A DNA stretch of 64,000 nucleotides, from NCBI GenBank assembly GCA_947685225.1, contig CANTUV010000033.1:58009001-58073000 (forward strand). Direction: 5' to 3'. Source of the stretch: Garcia nutans (Eukaryota > Streptophyta > Magnoliopsida > Malpighiales > Euphorbiaceae). Under the pieces are notes generated by a model. It made no database searches, was not told where the DNA came from, and saw only the letters and a list, made by a program, of their open reading frames with translations. Every line of letters starts with the position of its first letter. Position 1 is the stretch's first letter. Both the position numbers and the translations under genes were made by a program. Shown here piece after piece: positions 26,532 through 38,196 of the stretch.

Positions 26532-27352
26532 GGAATCAAGTTGTGTATGGCCTCATTGACTTGGAAGCTGGTCTCTCAGTTGATGTTTCCCGCTTGTAGA
26601 GAATTTGCATTTTGTCCTGATGCCCTTTTAGTCTTTTATATGCAACTTTTTTTTGGCGTCAGAATTTTAACAGTTTGAATGGGAGAGTTTCACTTCACCA
26701 GTTGAATGTATTGTTAACACATATGTACCATGAGATTAGTTATTGTGCAGGGCTTTTGCAATAATAAAAGAAATTTTTGGTATGAACTTCTCTTAGCGAC
26801 ATTGATATAGTTCCGTGGAGAATGGATTGTATTGGTGCAAGTTTCTGTCACGGCCATTAATCTTTTTCCTTGATGTAAACATATTAGCGATGTCATATGG
26901 CACCGATTAGAAAAACTTGGTTATCCTTGGAATGAATTTTAAAGGTGATAAGATTTATTGTTTAAAATAATTAAAAAGTTAATAAAAATAGTTATTTTAT
27001 ATTTTTGTCTTATAAATTCATATTTAATTTAATTAGAATTATTTTGAATTTTTAATAATGAATTTTAGTTTTCAAACTGTAGCCACCTTGGTAATGGATG
27101 CACGTACAAAATATATATATAAGATGAATCTCATGGTATATGATGCTTGTGAGTAACATTGTGCTGATTAATGAGGACTTGAGACTCAAGTAGGAGTCAA
27201 TGGAAGGCTAAAGTTGCCCAATAGTTTTTTGCATTGTATTTTTCAGTCTAAATTCATGTCCATATCATACAAGTATTGCAGGATAAAGAGACTAAGAGAC
27301 GAGACATAAACATAAGCAGCATAGCAGCTGGATGGATGAGAATTGCCTCTCA
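26532..27352. other. Convergent intergenic region (3' flanks)
   Basis: MIRO (plus) and the cyclin gene (minus) converge here. The first ~200-350 bases are probably the MIRO 3' UTR. The rest is AT-rich with no recognised feature. Confidence 0.5.
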
Positions 27353-28511
27353 TTATATGGCCCTGCGGCTGTAACCTGCGAAGGTGGTGGATGTATTTTG
27401 AATGTCACTTCTGTTTTGCCATTCTCTTTTGGGATCATAGGCATGGATTGGCCTATCAATCCGGTACTCTGCACCACATTCTCTTTCTAGTTTCAAACAG
27501 CAATTTCTAAAGTCTTCAACTGTTGCTTGAAGTCTGAAATCCAAATTGAACAAGAATTTCATCTCCATTCTATTCATTTCTGCTGTGCTTACTCCTCCCA
27601 CTTTTGCATAGTATGCATTGTTATAACACCTGCAAATTGAGCATATGTGTTTATCATAATATTACTTGCAACTATGCTCTGTTTATTTAATGTGGGTTTT
27701 AAAGATTGAACATTCTATCAAGAAATGGAGTCTGGTTTGTGATTTATTATGGAATTAGAAGTTGAACAAAGGCATAAGGCATCCAAAATAGTGTATTATT
27801 AGGCTTATTCAATACGGGGTTTATATGAATTCTTTAAATTCTTGAACTAGCTTTTGCGTGTAATTCTCTCAAGATTCATAATAATTGGTATCAAAGCTAA
27901 TTTTTGCTCGTGTGCAATTCAGGACTCAGAATCCAAACAGCATAACCCTAATATGAAAGAAAAGAAAGTTCATCTGAAAAGGCAAGAAAAGTCCAAAATC
28001 TAGAAAAAAAGGCAATTACAGATTCGACAAACAACATATTTCATGAGCATACTGAAAAAAAAAATCCCAACTTAGACATAGCATTTCTGGGTTTTATTAA
28101 TTCAAGAACTTACTCATCATCCAAATATTTTGCAGCTATCATGATGCTTGTGATAAGAAGACGATGAACATTAAGTGCAGAAAGCTGTGCATCCATCCTA
28201 TGAAGATATCTCTCTATGTATATATATGCAACAATGAAACAAGAAGTGCTGCATTCTGAATACTTAAAGACACGTTCAATATATTGTCTAATGCTCAAGG
28301 AAGGTGATCTTGATCCATGGAACACTGTAATAACATCTTTCTTTCTTGTTCCCTGAGCTAGCAATCTTTCATTCTTTTGAATAGACTTCTCAAGAACAGA
28401 TGCAAATAGCAGCAGAACTCTAGGAATTCCTGAAACTCTTCCACCAGATTCATGTAAGCCTAAAGCTGAATATAGTTCTGATTCAGCTACACTTCCCATA
28501 AACATAACCAT
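27353..28511 (-). CDS. P/U-type cyclin
   Basis: Two minus-strand exons, 28511-28114 and 27629-27353, join in phase (GA|G) to about 224 residues. The ATG at 28511 is followed in frame by one at 28499 (MGSVAESELY), which fits the family start better and gives 220 residues. The cyclin box shows the P-type signature: SIRQYIERVFKYSECSTSCF, then AYIYIERYLHR, LNVHRLLITSIMIAAKYLDDE and NNAYYAKVGGVSTAEMNRME. Plant P/U cyclins resemble yeast Pho80 and bind CDKA; they link phosphate or nutrient status to division. The N-terminal ESELYSALGL and the ending resemble the Arabidopsis CYCP1;1 (CYCU3-1) branch, but this is from memory. Confidence 0.88.
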
Positions 28512-30269
28512 GAACTTGCTGCTAGGTAAATGAAAACTCCCTGATCCTCATTTAGATATTGTGAAATTATTGCTAGCTATTTTATATATAAGATTATCAT
28601 ATCTTGCAGCAGATACATATAAAGTTGCTTTCTGAAATTTATTCCTTTCTTTCTAATAAAGTTAATATGTTGGAGCATACTTATGCGAGCTTAGAAATTA
28701 AAGAATTTTATCCCCTAGTGGAAGAATTATTCAATCCTTTGCAATGCACTAAAAAAAAGTTTCTTTTAGTACTTTTTATCCATAATTTATAATATACAGA
28801 GATATAGTATAACGATAAATATATATTTTATTAAACAATAAATTCAGATTCGATTTGTTTTTTCTTGCATGTATCATTGAACATATGTTGCACAAAAAAG
28901 TTAAATTTTAAATTTTCTACCTTTTAATTTCCTATTTTATAATTTCATATATAAAAAGAAAATATTATTGCATGTGTTACATAGAGTGACTTAACAAATG
29001 TAATATTATATATATGTAAGGTTCTTGAAAAATTATTAGTGCCTTGATCTTGATTCTTGATGGATATTAATGGACAATTACTAATCCATCATTGACCAAA
29101 AAACAAAGAGATTTAGTCCTAATAAAACTAAAGATTTGGGTTGAACCTTATAAGAATTATGGAATATATGTTGTTGGCCATATTGTTTTCAATCAATTTT
29201 AAATTTTTAATGTTTTGAAAATTGGTTTAGAAATAGAATACTCACCCAATGTGGCTGACATAATATACCAACTTGGGTGGTGGTAGCGTGTCATCGTTCC
29301 TTATTATAATAAATTGAAATAAATAATTTTCAATTTATTATAAAGTCAATAAAATTATATTATGAATTCAAAATCTTTTAGATTATTCCCTTTAATATTT
29401 CTCCTACATATATATATATATATATATATATATCATGACATTTCACCATCTTATATATTATTCCGTACATAAGGAGATATTTATAAGATTAAATATTGTG
29501 TTTGAGACAAAAAAAATATTATATATAAATTCTGTTTTATTCCATTTGCAATTGATATTTAATTATAGTTAAATTTTTATATTCAATGTCTTATAGTTTA
29601 ACATATGTATATATTTTTTAAATTATGTATAATCCCCATCAAATAAAATTTAAAAAAATTATATTTTTTAAAATTTATTTATTTATTCAATGAATTTTAA
29701 TAAAAGTTGATTTTTAATGTAATCGATTATTTATTTATTATAAAATCTATATGTTGTCTGATAAAAAAATATAATATATATCCATAATACTTTAGTTCAA
29801 TGGGTAATGTCAAAATTTACGTTTATACAATATTATTTAAAAGAGAAAATTACATTAGGTGTCACTTTTTTATTTTTGATTTAAAAATATCTTATAATTT
29901 TAGTATATCAAAAATATATATGTATCTCTGAAAATAGGATATATATTTTCATTTTATTATATATATACTTTTGAAAGCAGTATTTTTTAATTTAAAAATA
30001 AAAAAATAAATATTTTTATAAAAAATTCTATTGAAAAATTTATTGATAATAAAAAGAGGTATTTACAAAAATAACTTAAAAACTAATGCCTTTTTCAAAT
30101 TTATGGTGCAACAAAAAAAATTTCAAATTTACGGAAATTATTCTTTCAAATTTACGGGTTGCAGAATTTCAATTCTTGTGGTTGATTGTACTCTCAAGTG
30201 TCTGTAATAGTAACAGGCTAAAAAAAGAGGCCACTGTTTTTATAATGACTATTATTTTTTTATTTGTGT

Positions 30270-31230
30270 TTATTTTTTTTAGTGGCCATTGTTTTTCATT
30301 TATTTTTATTCTTTTCATTTTTAATTTTAAAATATTTTTTTAAATATTAAATTAAAAATATTTATATTAATTTTCTATTTATATATATTAAATATCCACA
30401 TATATAATTCAAATTTTTATTTATATTAATATATTTTGTTTAATTTATATTTTCTAAAATAATTTTAATATATACTATAAAGATTGTTTAAAAATATTTT
30501 TTAATATAAAATTATAAAAATATCAATTTATATAAAATATATATTGAAATATATTAACTATAATTATATATATATATTATTTTTTAAAAAAATATATATT
30601 AATATACAGGTGTAATATCTTAATATATAAAAATATATGTAATATATACTTATTATTTTGAAAAAAAAAATATCAGTATGTAGTTATTATACCTTATATA
30701 CATTTAGATATATAATAACTATAACTATATATATCTATTATCTTTTTCATTTATATTTATTTTTTTAGTGGCCATTATTTTTCATTTGTTTTATTCTTTT
30801 CATTTTCAATTTCAAAATAATTTTTTAAAATATTAAATTAAAAATATTTATATTAATTTTCTATTTATATATAATAAATATCCACATATACAATTTAAAT
30901 TTTTATTTTTATTAATATATTTTATTTAATTTATATTTTCTAAAATAATTTTAATATATACTATAAAGATTGTTTAAAAATAATTTTTAATATTAAAATT
31001 ATAAAAATATCATTTTATATAGAACATATATTGACATATATTAACTATAATTGCATATATGTATTATCTTTTAAAAAAATATCAATACACAGTTGTAATA
31101 TCTTAATATATAAAAATATATGTAACATATACCTATTATTTTGAAGAAAAAAATATCAATATACAGTTATTATATCCTATTATATTTAGATATATACTAA
31201 CTATAACTACATATATCTCTTTTATAAAAA
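30270..31230 (+). repeat. 486-bp AT-rich tandem duplication
   Basis: The block starting at AGTGGCCATT (30281) recurs at 30767. The following roughly 450 bases match closely, with scattered substitutions and small indels. Both copies contain the order TTTTCATT, TAAATATCCACATAT, ACTATAAAGATTGTTTAAAA and TATCTTAATATATAAAAATA. No coding is present. Confidence 0.8.
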
Positions 31231-32350
31231 ATGCCAATATGCATTAATAATATCTTAATATATGAAGGTATATATAACATATACTTACTATTGAAGAAAG
31301 AATATCAATAAGTAACTATTATATATGTAGTTATATTTACTTTATAAGTAACAAATGAAAAAATATATATAATTTTTATTAAAATAACAATAAATTATTG
31401 ATATTATAATATATAACTTTTAATAAATAACAAGTATATATTTTTTAACACTCAATATTTCACATTTTATTATGTGTGTCATATAATAACAAATATGAGT
31501 ATAAAAATAATATATATTTAGTTATATATTGTTATATGTAATATATATATACATATACCTATTGTCTTGAAGAAAGAATATCATAATGCAGTTGTTATAT
31601 CTTATTATATTTAGGTATATACTAATTATAACTAATATATATTATCTTTTAAAAAAGAATGTCAATATGCAGTTGTAATATCTTAGTATATAAAAATATA
31701 TGTAACATTTACTTATATATATATATTATTTTAAATAAAAAAATAAGTACGTAGTTATTATATTTTATTATATTTAGCCTATACTAGTTATAACTACATA
31801 TATCTATTATTTTTTATAAAATAATATTAATATGCAACAATAATATTTTAGTATATGAAGGTATATGTAACATATACCTATATATACATATTATGTTGGA
31901 GAAAGAACATCAATATACAACTATTATATATGAGTTATATTTGCTTCAAAAGTAAACAAACGATATATATATATATAACTTTTATTAAGATTAAAATAAA
32001 TTATTGATATTAAAAATATATAACTTTAACATATATACATTTCTTAATACTCCAACTAATTCTTTTCAAAATTAACATATATTTATAGTTACATATAATA
32101 TATATTGATATTTTTTTTTGTATATCTAATTATAGATATATATCTATATATAATTAAATATATAAACTAATTATACTGTTATTTTTTATCAACACATATA
32201 TCTATGGTTACATGTAACATATACCTATATAAACTATTATTTTATAATATATATCTAAATATATTATTATTTATATATATTTATTTATATGTAATATTTA
32301 TTCACATATAATTAAGTATATAATAGTTATATATTATAAATATATATAAC
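31230..32350 (+). repeat. Irregular AT-rich repeat array
   Basis: Degenerate copies of the tail of the 486-bp unit recur: TATGTAACATATACCTAT followed by GAAGAAAGAATATCA and TTATATTTAG-TATA-ACTA. Clear instances begin near 31540, 31690, 31870 and 32205. Spacing is irregular, so this looks like a decaying satellite-like array rather than a clean tandem repeat. Confidence 0.6.
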
Positions 32351-32587
32351 AATTAAAAACAATAAAAATTAAAAAGAAAAAAAAATAAAGAGAATAACAA
32401 TATATAAGTGAAACTTATCAAAAGAAATTTACTTTAATATCTAAAAGAGTTATTTTTAATATTAATTTAAAAAGTACAAGTTGCATAATATTAAATAATA
32501 ATATATATAGATATTAAAAGAAATTAATTTAATAAATAAAATTTTATTAAATAAAAAATTTAAAATATAATAATAATAAACAAAGAA

Positions 32588-32637
32588 AGTTCATGTATGA
32601 TGCAGATGGGTTAGTTCATGTATGATGCAGATGGGTT
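32588..32637 (+). repeat. Perfect 25-bp tandem duplication
   Basis: Two identical 25-bp units beginning AGTTCATGTATGATGCAGAT lie at 32588-32612 and 32613-32637, just before the first recognisable glucuronosyltransferase exon. The unit length is not a multiple of three. If this stretch was once coding, the duplication shifts the frame. Confidence 0.9.
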
Positions 32638-32665
32638 AGTTGAAACAGTTTCTGTTGATTTTCAG

Positions 32666-34922
32666 CGAGTGTCAAGCGACAAAAAAAATGGAAAGATTTT
32701 TTCCCAGAATGGATAGATGAGGAGCAAAAGTGGGGAGCACCGCTGTGCCCGGAGATCCCCATGCCAAGACTGGAAGATTACAGTGGCTTGGATGTTATTA
32801 TTATCCAGAGTTCCTTGTGGCAGTGGTGGTGATGAGAAGAAAGGGATAAGAGATGTGTTCAGCTTGCAAGTGAATTTGGTGGTGGCTAATCTTGCGGTGG
32901 CGAATGAGTGGCTGAACCTGGCGGCGGTGGAGAACGGACGGTGTATGTTGTGTTCATAGGAAGTTGTGGGCCGATGCAAGAGATTTTCAGATGTGATGAT
33001 TTGTTGACTCATATAGGTGATTGTTGGGTGTACAAGCCTGACTTATGGAAACTGAAGCAGAAGGTGTTATTGCCTGTTGGTTCATGCCAGATTGCTCCTG
33101 CATTTGCTGAGACAGGTATATCTTAGTTTAATCACAAATTCCTTAACTGTTTTGCATTTTAATGGCGATTTATATATGGAAAAATGGGGTTGGTGGATTT
33201 TTGATGATCAAAATATAGTACACAACTTCTGGTTTGCAATTATATATACATATATATATATGTGGGTCTGATTTGCCTTTTTAAGTTATGATCTTGCTTC
33301 GTTTATAAAGCCTTGCTTCTGAAAATCTGAATTTTGTATCATTGACAGACGAAATTCTAACATATGGCAATACTTAGCAAGGCAAGAAAAAAAATAATAA
33401 TAATAAAGAGGCTTTCAATTTTTTTTCATTCAATATTGCTCTTCAATATACTCTTAAAACGAATATATCAACAGTCTTTTTCAGTAGGATGCAAATCTAT
33501 TTAATTCAATTGCTTGCAATTAGCACTCAGTATACAATTTAGCGGTAAATATATATTTCTCTTGATAATAAAATCGGGATCGATTCTTTCTTTTTATATG
33601 ATAAACTTACAATCCAAATGAGTATAATAATTTGTGCACTAATTTTTCTTTTCTATTAAGTTCATCTGACATAGATTGCTTTTTCTTGATTTCTTGATTT
33701 ATATATTCACAGGCAAAGAAATTTGGAGACCTAATATGGGAAAATCAACGTCAATAATGAGGCTAAACCACAACCCAAATTATCACCAAAGAGTTGCCTA
33801 TGTAACAGTCCTCCATTCCTTAGAAGCATATGTATGTGGTGCAATTGCATTGGCTCAAAGCATAATCCAGACAAACTCAACAAAAGACTTAGTCCTACTT
33901 CATGATTCATCACAGCAACAGCAAAAACAACAACAAAGCTTTAATCCCAAGTTAATTAGGGTCAGCTATATGAATTCTTCTTTTCCACTCAATACGATTT
34001 AAGGTTATCTCTTCCTATAGATTTAACATCATGAGATCATTTTGAACCACCTTTGACCAAGTCAGTTTAGGCCTACCTCTGCCTCTCTTAGTTATATCTA
34101 CTATAACTTGTTCGGTTTTTCTAACTGGCGTATCACTATGTCTTCGATTCACATTGCCAAATTACTCATGATTCATCAATTACTCCAAAATCTCTCTTAG
34201 GTTTAAGAGCTGCCTGCTGGAATACCAGGTTAATCAAACCCATCAAAAGCCCTTTTGCTAAAAAATATTCATATAATGAATGGAAGTATAGCAAACTTAG
34301 AATCTGGCAATTAACAGATAATGATAAAATCATTTTCATAGATGCAGACGTTGTTCTTAAAAACTTGGATAAGTTTTTGACTTATCCTGAATTATCAGCA
34401 TCTGGAAATGGTCAGACGCTGTTTAATTCTGGAGTAATGGTGATAGAGCCATCAATGTGTTTATTCAAAGATTTGATGTCAAAAACTTCTAAATTAGCTT
34501 CATATAATGGAGGAGATCAAGGGTTTCTTAATGAAGCAATTACATGGTGGCATAGATTGCCTTCAAAGCTTAATCATCTAAAGATATTCATGAATCAAGA
34601 AGGTGATAACAAAAACCATGAAATCCCAGATGATATTTTTAGAATTCATTTGTTGGGGTTGAAGCCATGGATGTGTTATAAAGATTATGACTGCAATTGG
34701 GATTTGGTGGATCGTCACATTTTTGCTAGTGATAAGGCTCATAAAAAATGGTGGCAAGTTTATGAAGCTATGCCAAAGAAATTGCAGAAATTTTGTGGGT
34801 TAACTAAGCATATGGATGCACGGATAAGGAAGTGGAGAGGCATTGCTAAGAATTTAAATTTGGCTGATGGACATTGGAAGATTAATGTTAGAGATCCTAG
34901 ACAACATCATTTTATTGACTGA
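32666..34922 (+). pseudogene. Glucuronoxylan glucuronosyltransferase (GUX-like) pseudogene
   Basis: Two exons are visible, about 32666-33115 and 33713-34922. They encode a GT8 protein of the GUX/PGSIP group, which adds glucuronic acid to xylan in the Golgi. Landmarks are WKDFFPEWIDEE, RVPCGSGGDEK, GSCGPMQEIFRCDDLL, VAYVTVLHSLEAYVCGAIAL, the DxD site in FIDADVVLKNLD, LFNSGVMVIEPS and YNGGDQGFLNEAITWWHRLP. It is broken in several ways. The frame shifts in the first exon around 32792 (GLDVII to SRVPCG) and again around 32930 (before RTVYVVFIGS). The second exon is interrupted by a 253-bp LINE fragment at 33913-34165. The N-terminal exon with the membrane anchor is missing. Without the insertion the frame runs on cleanly (HDSS then ITPKSLLGLRAACWNTR) to the stop at 34920-34922. 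Confidence 0.85.
33900..34178 (-). mobile_element. 5'-truncated RTE LINE fragment inside GUX exon
   Basis: The 253-bp insert 33913-34165 is flanked by perfect 13-bp direct repeats TCATGATTCATCA at 33900-33912 and 34166-34178. Read on the minus strand it carries the end of an RTE-type reverse-transcriptase ORF (a KRGRGRPKLTWSKVVQ-like stretch and an EWKRRIHIADPN-like stretch) and ends in a TTG/TTGCTG-rich tail. This is the 3' end of the same LINE class found at 38.1-41.2 kb. Short 3'-end insertion with a variable-length target duplication is typical of target-primed reverse transcription. Confidence 0.9.
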
Positions 34923-36187
34923 GTATTGAAAGAATGAATGATAGATTTAATTAATTATTTCCATATTAATCTTTATGTATTTTCATAGCTTTAATTTGTT
35001 TTTCCATTTCAGGATTAATTGAATCTTGATTAACCCTTTTTTTTATATATTATATAATATAGTTATAATAATTGTTGTCTTCAATCCATATATTATATTT
35101 ATAAAGAGTCAAATTTTTCAGCAGATTAATTAGTTATTTATACTCATATTTTATCATTGTTTAAAAAAAAACTCATGTTTCGTCATAAGTTACTTATATA
35201 TCCCCATAATTTTTTTAAATTTCTTAAAAACTGTTAAAAATAAAATTATTTTGAAAATATTCACTTTTTCTTTTAAAAATATTTACTTTTCAATTTTAAT
35301 TTTAAAAAACATATTAAAAAAAATACTCCACAAATATATATGCATCTACAACATTTTTAATATATATATATATATATATTTGATTAATTACATAGGGAGG
35401 AATATTTAGGAGATTTAAACTTAAAACTTAAGAGGGAGCAACATATGCTTATATAATATATTAAAAACATACTCCACAAGTATATTTTAAAATACATTTA
35501 ATATATATATATATATTACAAATATATCAAAACAGTAAGATATTTTATATTATAATTTTTTTTAAAGCCCAAATTTAACTTAATAGTGAATTCCGGGCTT
35601 CCAAAACGACGCAGTTCCATGACTCGCCTCTAAAATTTGACTGTAAATTTAATCGTAGTTAGTTATATGTGCGAAGGGGAGGGATTTTCATTGAATTGAA
35701 GCAGAGCATATTCAATTTCTATATCCAATATCTGAATTTTTTTGCATCATATTGATCATGGAAGGAGAAAGAAGCACAGTTATTAAATTACAGTTTTTTT
35801 TTTCCTAAAAACCCCTTTCAGGATTTTTCTATCTTCATCAGCTTAATTGTTTTTTTAGTTAATTCTCTTTTTCTATATGAGTAATGCAGCCTTAATTTAA
35901 TATAATCAGAATTTAATATCATGATTCATTTTAAAATTCCTTTGATTTTACCGATTGAGTGTAGTGTTTTTGGTTTAATTGTACTGAAATCTTATTTTCA
36001 TCAGAATTTCAATGCTGCGAGTTTGAAAACTCAATGGCAGTGAAATCAACAAAAATAAAGTACTGTTAATTTTAGGGTATGATGAAGTTATTGAATTTTT
36101 CATTTTGTTCAATTATGTTTTGTGTAACGTTTAAATTCACTCTTCCAGCCAGAAATTGCATCACCCATTAATAATTACTGTCATGAG
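34923..36187. other. AT-rich intergenic region
   Basis: No gene recognised. TA-rich runs lie near 35361-35382 and 35500-35515. The stretch from about 35600, less AT-rich, is probably the promoter and 5' leader of the next gene. Confidence 0.5.
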
Positions 36188-38052
36188 ATGGAATTGGAAG
36201 AAAATGATTTTGAGAAGAATCTTCGTGCCTTTAGAAAATTGTATGGATTCCTGCAAACCAGTGGAGAAGATCATTGTGTAACTCAAAACCCTCTATTCTC
36301 ATCAATTTTACTTTGTTTTTCATAAATCAGTTTTTTTTCTCATTTTTTGCTTCACCTTGAACAAAAGCAGATGGATGAAGAAACAAAACTCTTTTTGAAG
36401 AATCCTTGACTCTGCTAGAAATAAATTTTTACACACCCAATTTAAGGTATTTTTATTGTTCAATTAACTCTTTCATTTCTGAAATCTAATTGTGTTATAA
36501 ATTATATAATATAATCATTCACCCCTCATTCAGGCAGTCTCAGAGCATATTTCTACCTTGCTTGAACCTCAAGAAGACAGAACGAAACGATGCTGTGTTT
36601 GTCAGGAAAAGAATATCAAGCCGCAGAATTTTCCTAATAACAAGTACAGAAATGAAGAAAATGAAAAGGGTCTGCATTCTGAGAAGTTTAGTACGTGTTC
36701 GAGTTATCATGGTGTACAGATTGATAAGAATTCAGTGGAAACATCAAGTGATTTCTCTAAACAAGTTGCTAATTCAATCCAAATGATTGAATCTTTGCAG
36801 CTATGTTCTGGTATTTTAGACCCCATAACAATTGATGGTTCTGTAGTGCAGTCAAAAACAGGAGCAATAACTAGTGAAGTTGATCATACTGGTGAGACTA
36901 GTAAAAACAATTGGGAGCATGGGCAGAAGGAAAAGCTTCAAGCTACCGAGACTACTCAGATTCTAATGAAAAAGAAAATGAGCTTAGGGAGAAGGGAAAG
37001 CTTCAAGCTATTTAACAGAGAAGCCGCCGCCGCAGCAGCAACTCTGTCCTATGTTCATGGATTACGAATCCCTCTAAGTCCTGAAAATTCTTTCAAACAT
37101 ACTGCAAAGATTAAGAAGAAGTTGATCAGATGACACGAGATGATTCAACAACTCATCAACTGGAGATACTTTAGCAAATTGGGGAAATTTAGACCACCTA
37201 TGCAGCCTCAGTCAGAGGACTCCAGAACACAATCATAATAGAGAACAGGCTCAACTGCTTATGGAGATAACACTGCTGGATTATGAGTCTCCACCTTTGT
37301 GTAGTGGCAGTAAGATCACCAAGAGGCCTTATGTGAGCCGGCATCAGCGAAAAAAATTGACATATCAGCAAAAATCAGACCACACAACCGTGTCAAGCTC
37401 TAGTTCTTCGTATAGTTCGATAAGTAAGCCTCAGACAAGTTCTAGCACCAACAGCAGTGACATGTCAAGGAGAAGGCTTGAACATTTGCCATCGGAAAGT
37501 AGTGTAGATAGCAGAAGCTCAGGAAGTTACAGTCTATTTAATTTAGGTCCTTCACATAAGACAAGTCCTGCTAGAATGCGCAACGGACCAACTGTAAATA
37601 GAACAATTGGACGTCTGAGAAGGTTAAAGAACAAGTTAGGACTCATCTTTCATCACCATCACGACCACCATCACCACCATCATCATCCTCAAGAAATTGA
37701 CGATAACAACCACACCAAGTCAATGTGGAAGAATTTGCACAAGATTTTTCACCACAAAGAGAAACACAGGGTTTATGAGAAACAAGCAGTTGCAAAAATG
37801 AGAACATCAGTGACCAGAAAGAATCAGGTTGGACAATTTCAGACACTGGTGCAAGGGATGATGAAGCATGTTAGACATTCAAAGAAACCAAAACTGTCGA
37901 AGGGCAGAAGCAGAATCCAGAAAGCTGATGATAAGCGTTGGTGGAACATGTTTCAGCCCCATCGTGGTGTTAAGATGGCCAATAGAGGGCGTGTCAAACT
38001 CCAGTTTAATAGTCAGAAACCACAGCTAAGAGCAACTAAGAGAATTACTTAG
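36188..38052 (+). pseudogene. Unknown plant protein with His-rich run; frame broken
   Basis: Exons 36188-36277, 36371-36446 and 36534-38052 are joined by good GT/AG sites. Exon 1 encodes MELEENDFEKNLRAFRKLYG and more, a likely helix; exon 3 has a CCVCQEK motif. The C-terminal part (from 37261) is Ser-rich, then has a His-rich run at about 37651-37688, then a basic ending WWNMFQPHRGVKMANRGRVK. The frame is shifted in exon 2: after LFLK the next frame reads ILDSARNKFLHTQFK. It shifts again at about 37133-37160, where the first long frame stops at KKKLIR and the second opens. The layout is loosely like the plant KOKOPELLI-type proteins, but I cannot confirm that. It is either a pseudogene or affected by sequence indels. 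I assign no function. Confidence 0.5.
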
Positions 38053-38196
38053 CATAAGAACACCATAATTATTTTAACTGTTCTATTCACAAAATTTTAG
38101 TAGTCAGAAACCACCGTGGTGTGCGATCATACTATAATATATAAAATCAGCAATAAGTGCATTAGAGAAAAAGCGGGGGTAACATCTATTGACGAT

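Larger units (their letters stand above)
28512..32580. other. Very AT-rich intergenic region with complex repeats
   Basis: About 4 kb of extremely AT-rich sequence with no credible gene. The frame at 30086-30343 is low-complexity. It contains a TA run near 29409-29432, a 486-bp tandem duplication (30270-31230) and an irregular array of related AT-rich units to about 32350. The missing 5' exon of the glucuronosyltransferase would be expected here but was not seen. Confidence 0.6.

Noticed and set aside
30086..30343. 85-codon hydrophobic frame as a membrane peptide
   Set aside because: It is low-complexity AT-rich DNA overlapping the start of the tandem duplication; Phe/Ile richness follows from composition.
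32662..33126. Overlapping frames on both strands (32662-33012 minus, 32717-32959 plus, 32908-33126 plus) as separate small genes
   Set aside because: The plus frames are pieces of one GUX exon in shifted frames; the minus frame is their shadow.
33676..34002. A 108-codon frame ending QQQQKQQQSFNPK as a Gln-rich protein
   Set aside because: The Gln run is the antisense of the LINE's triplet tail, read into from the GUX exon.
37651..37688. His-rich run as a metal-binding domain
   Set aside because: It is a CAC/CAT triplet run in a gene with broken frames; no other metal-site residues support a function.
38014..38110. Direct repeat TAGTCAGAAACCAC (near 38015 and 38098) as a TSD of the older RTE relic
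   Set aside because: The first copy lies inside the coding end of the upstream gene and the interval between the copies holds no LINE sequence, so it does not bracket the relic.
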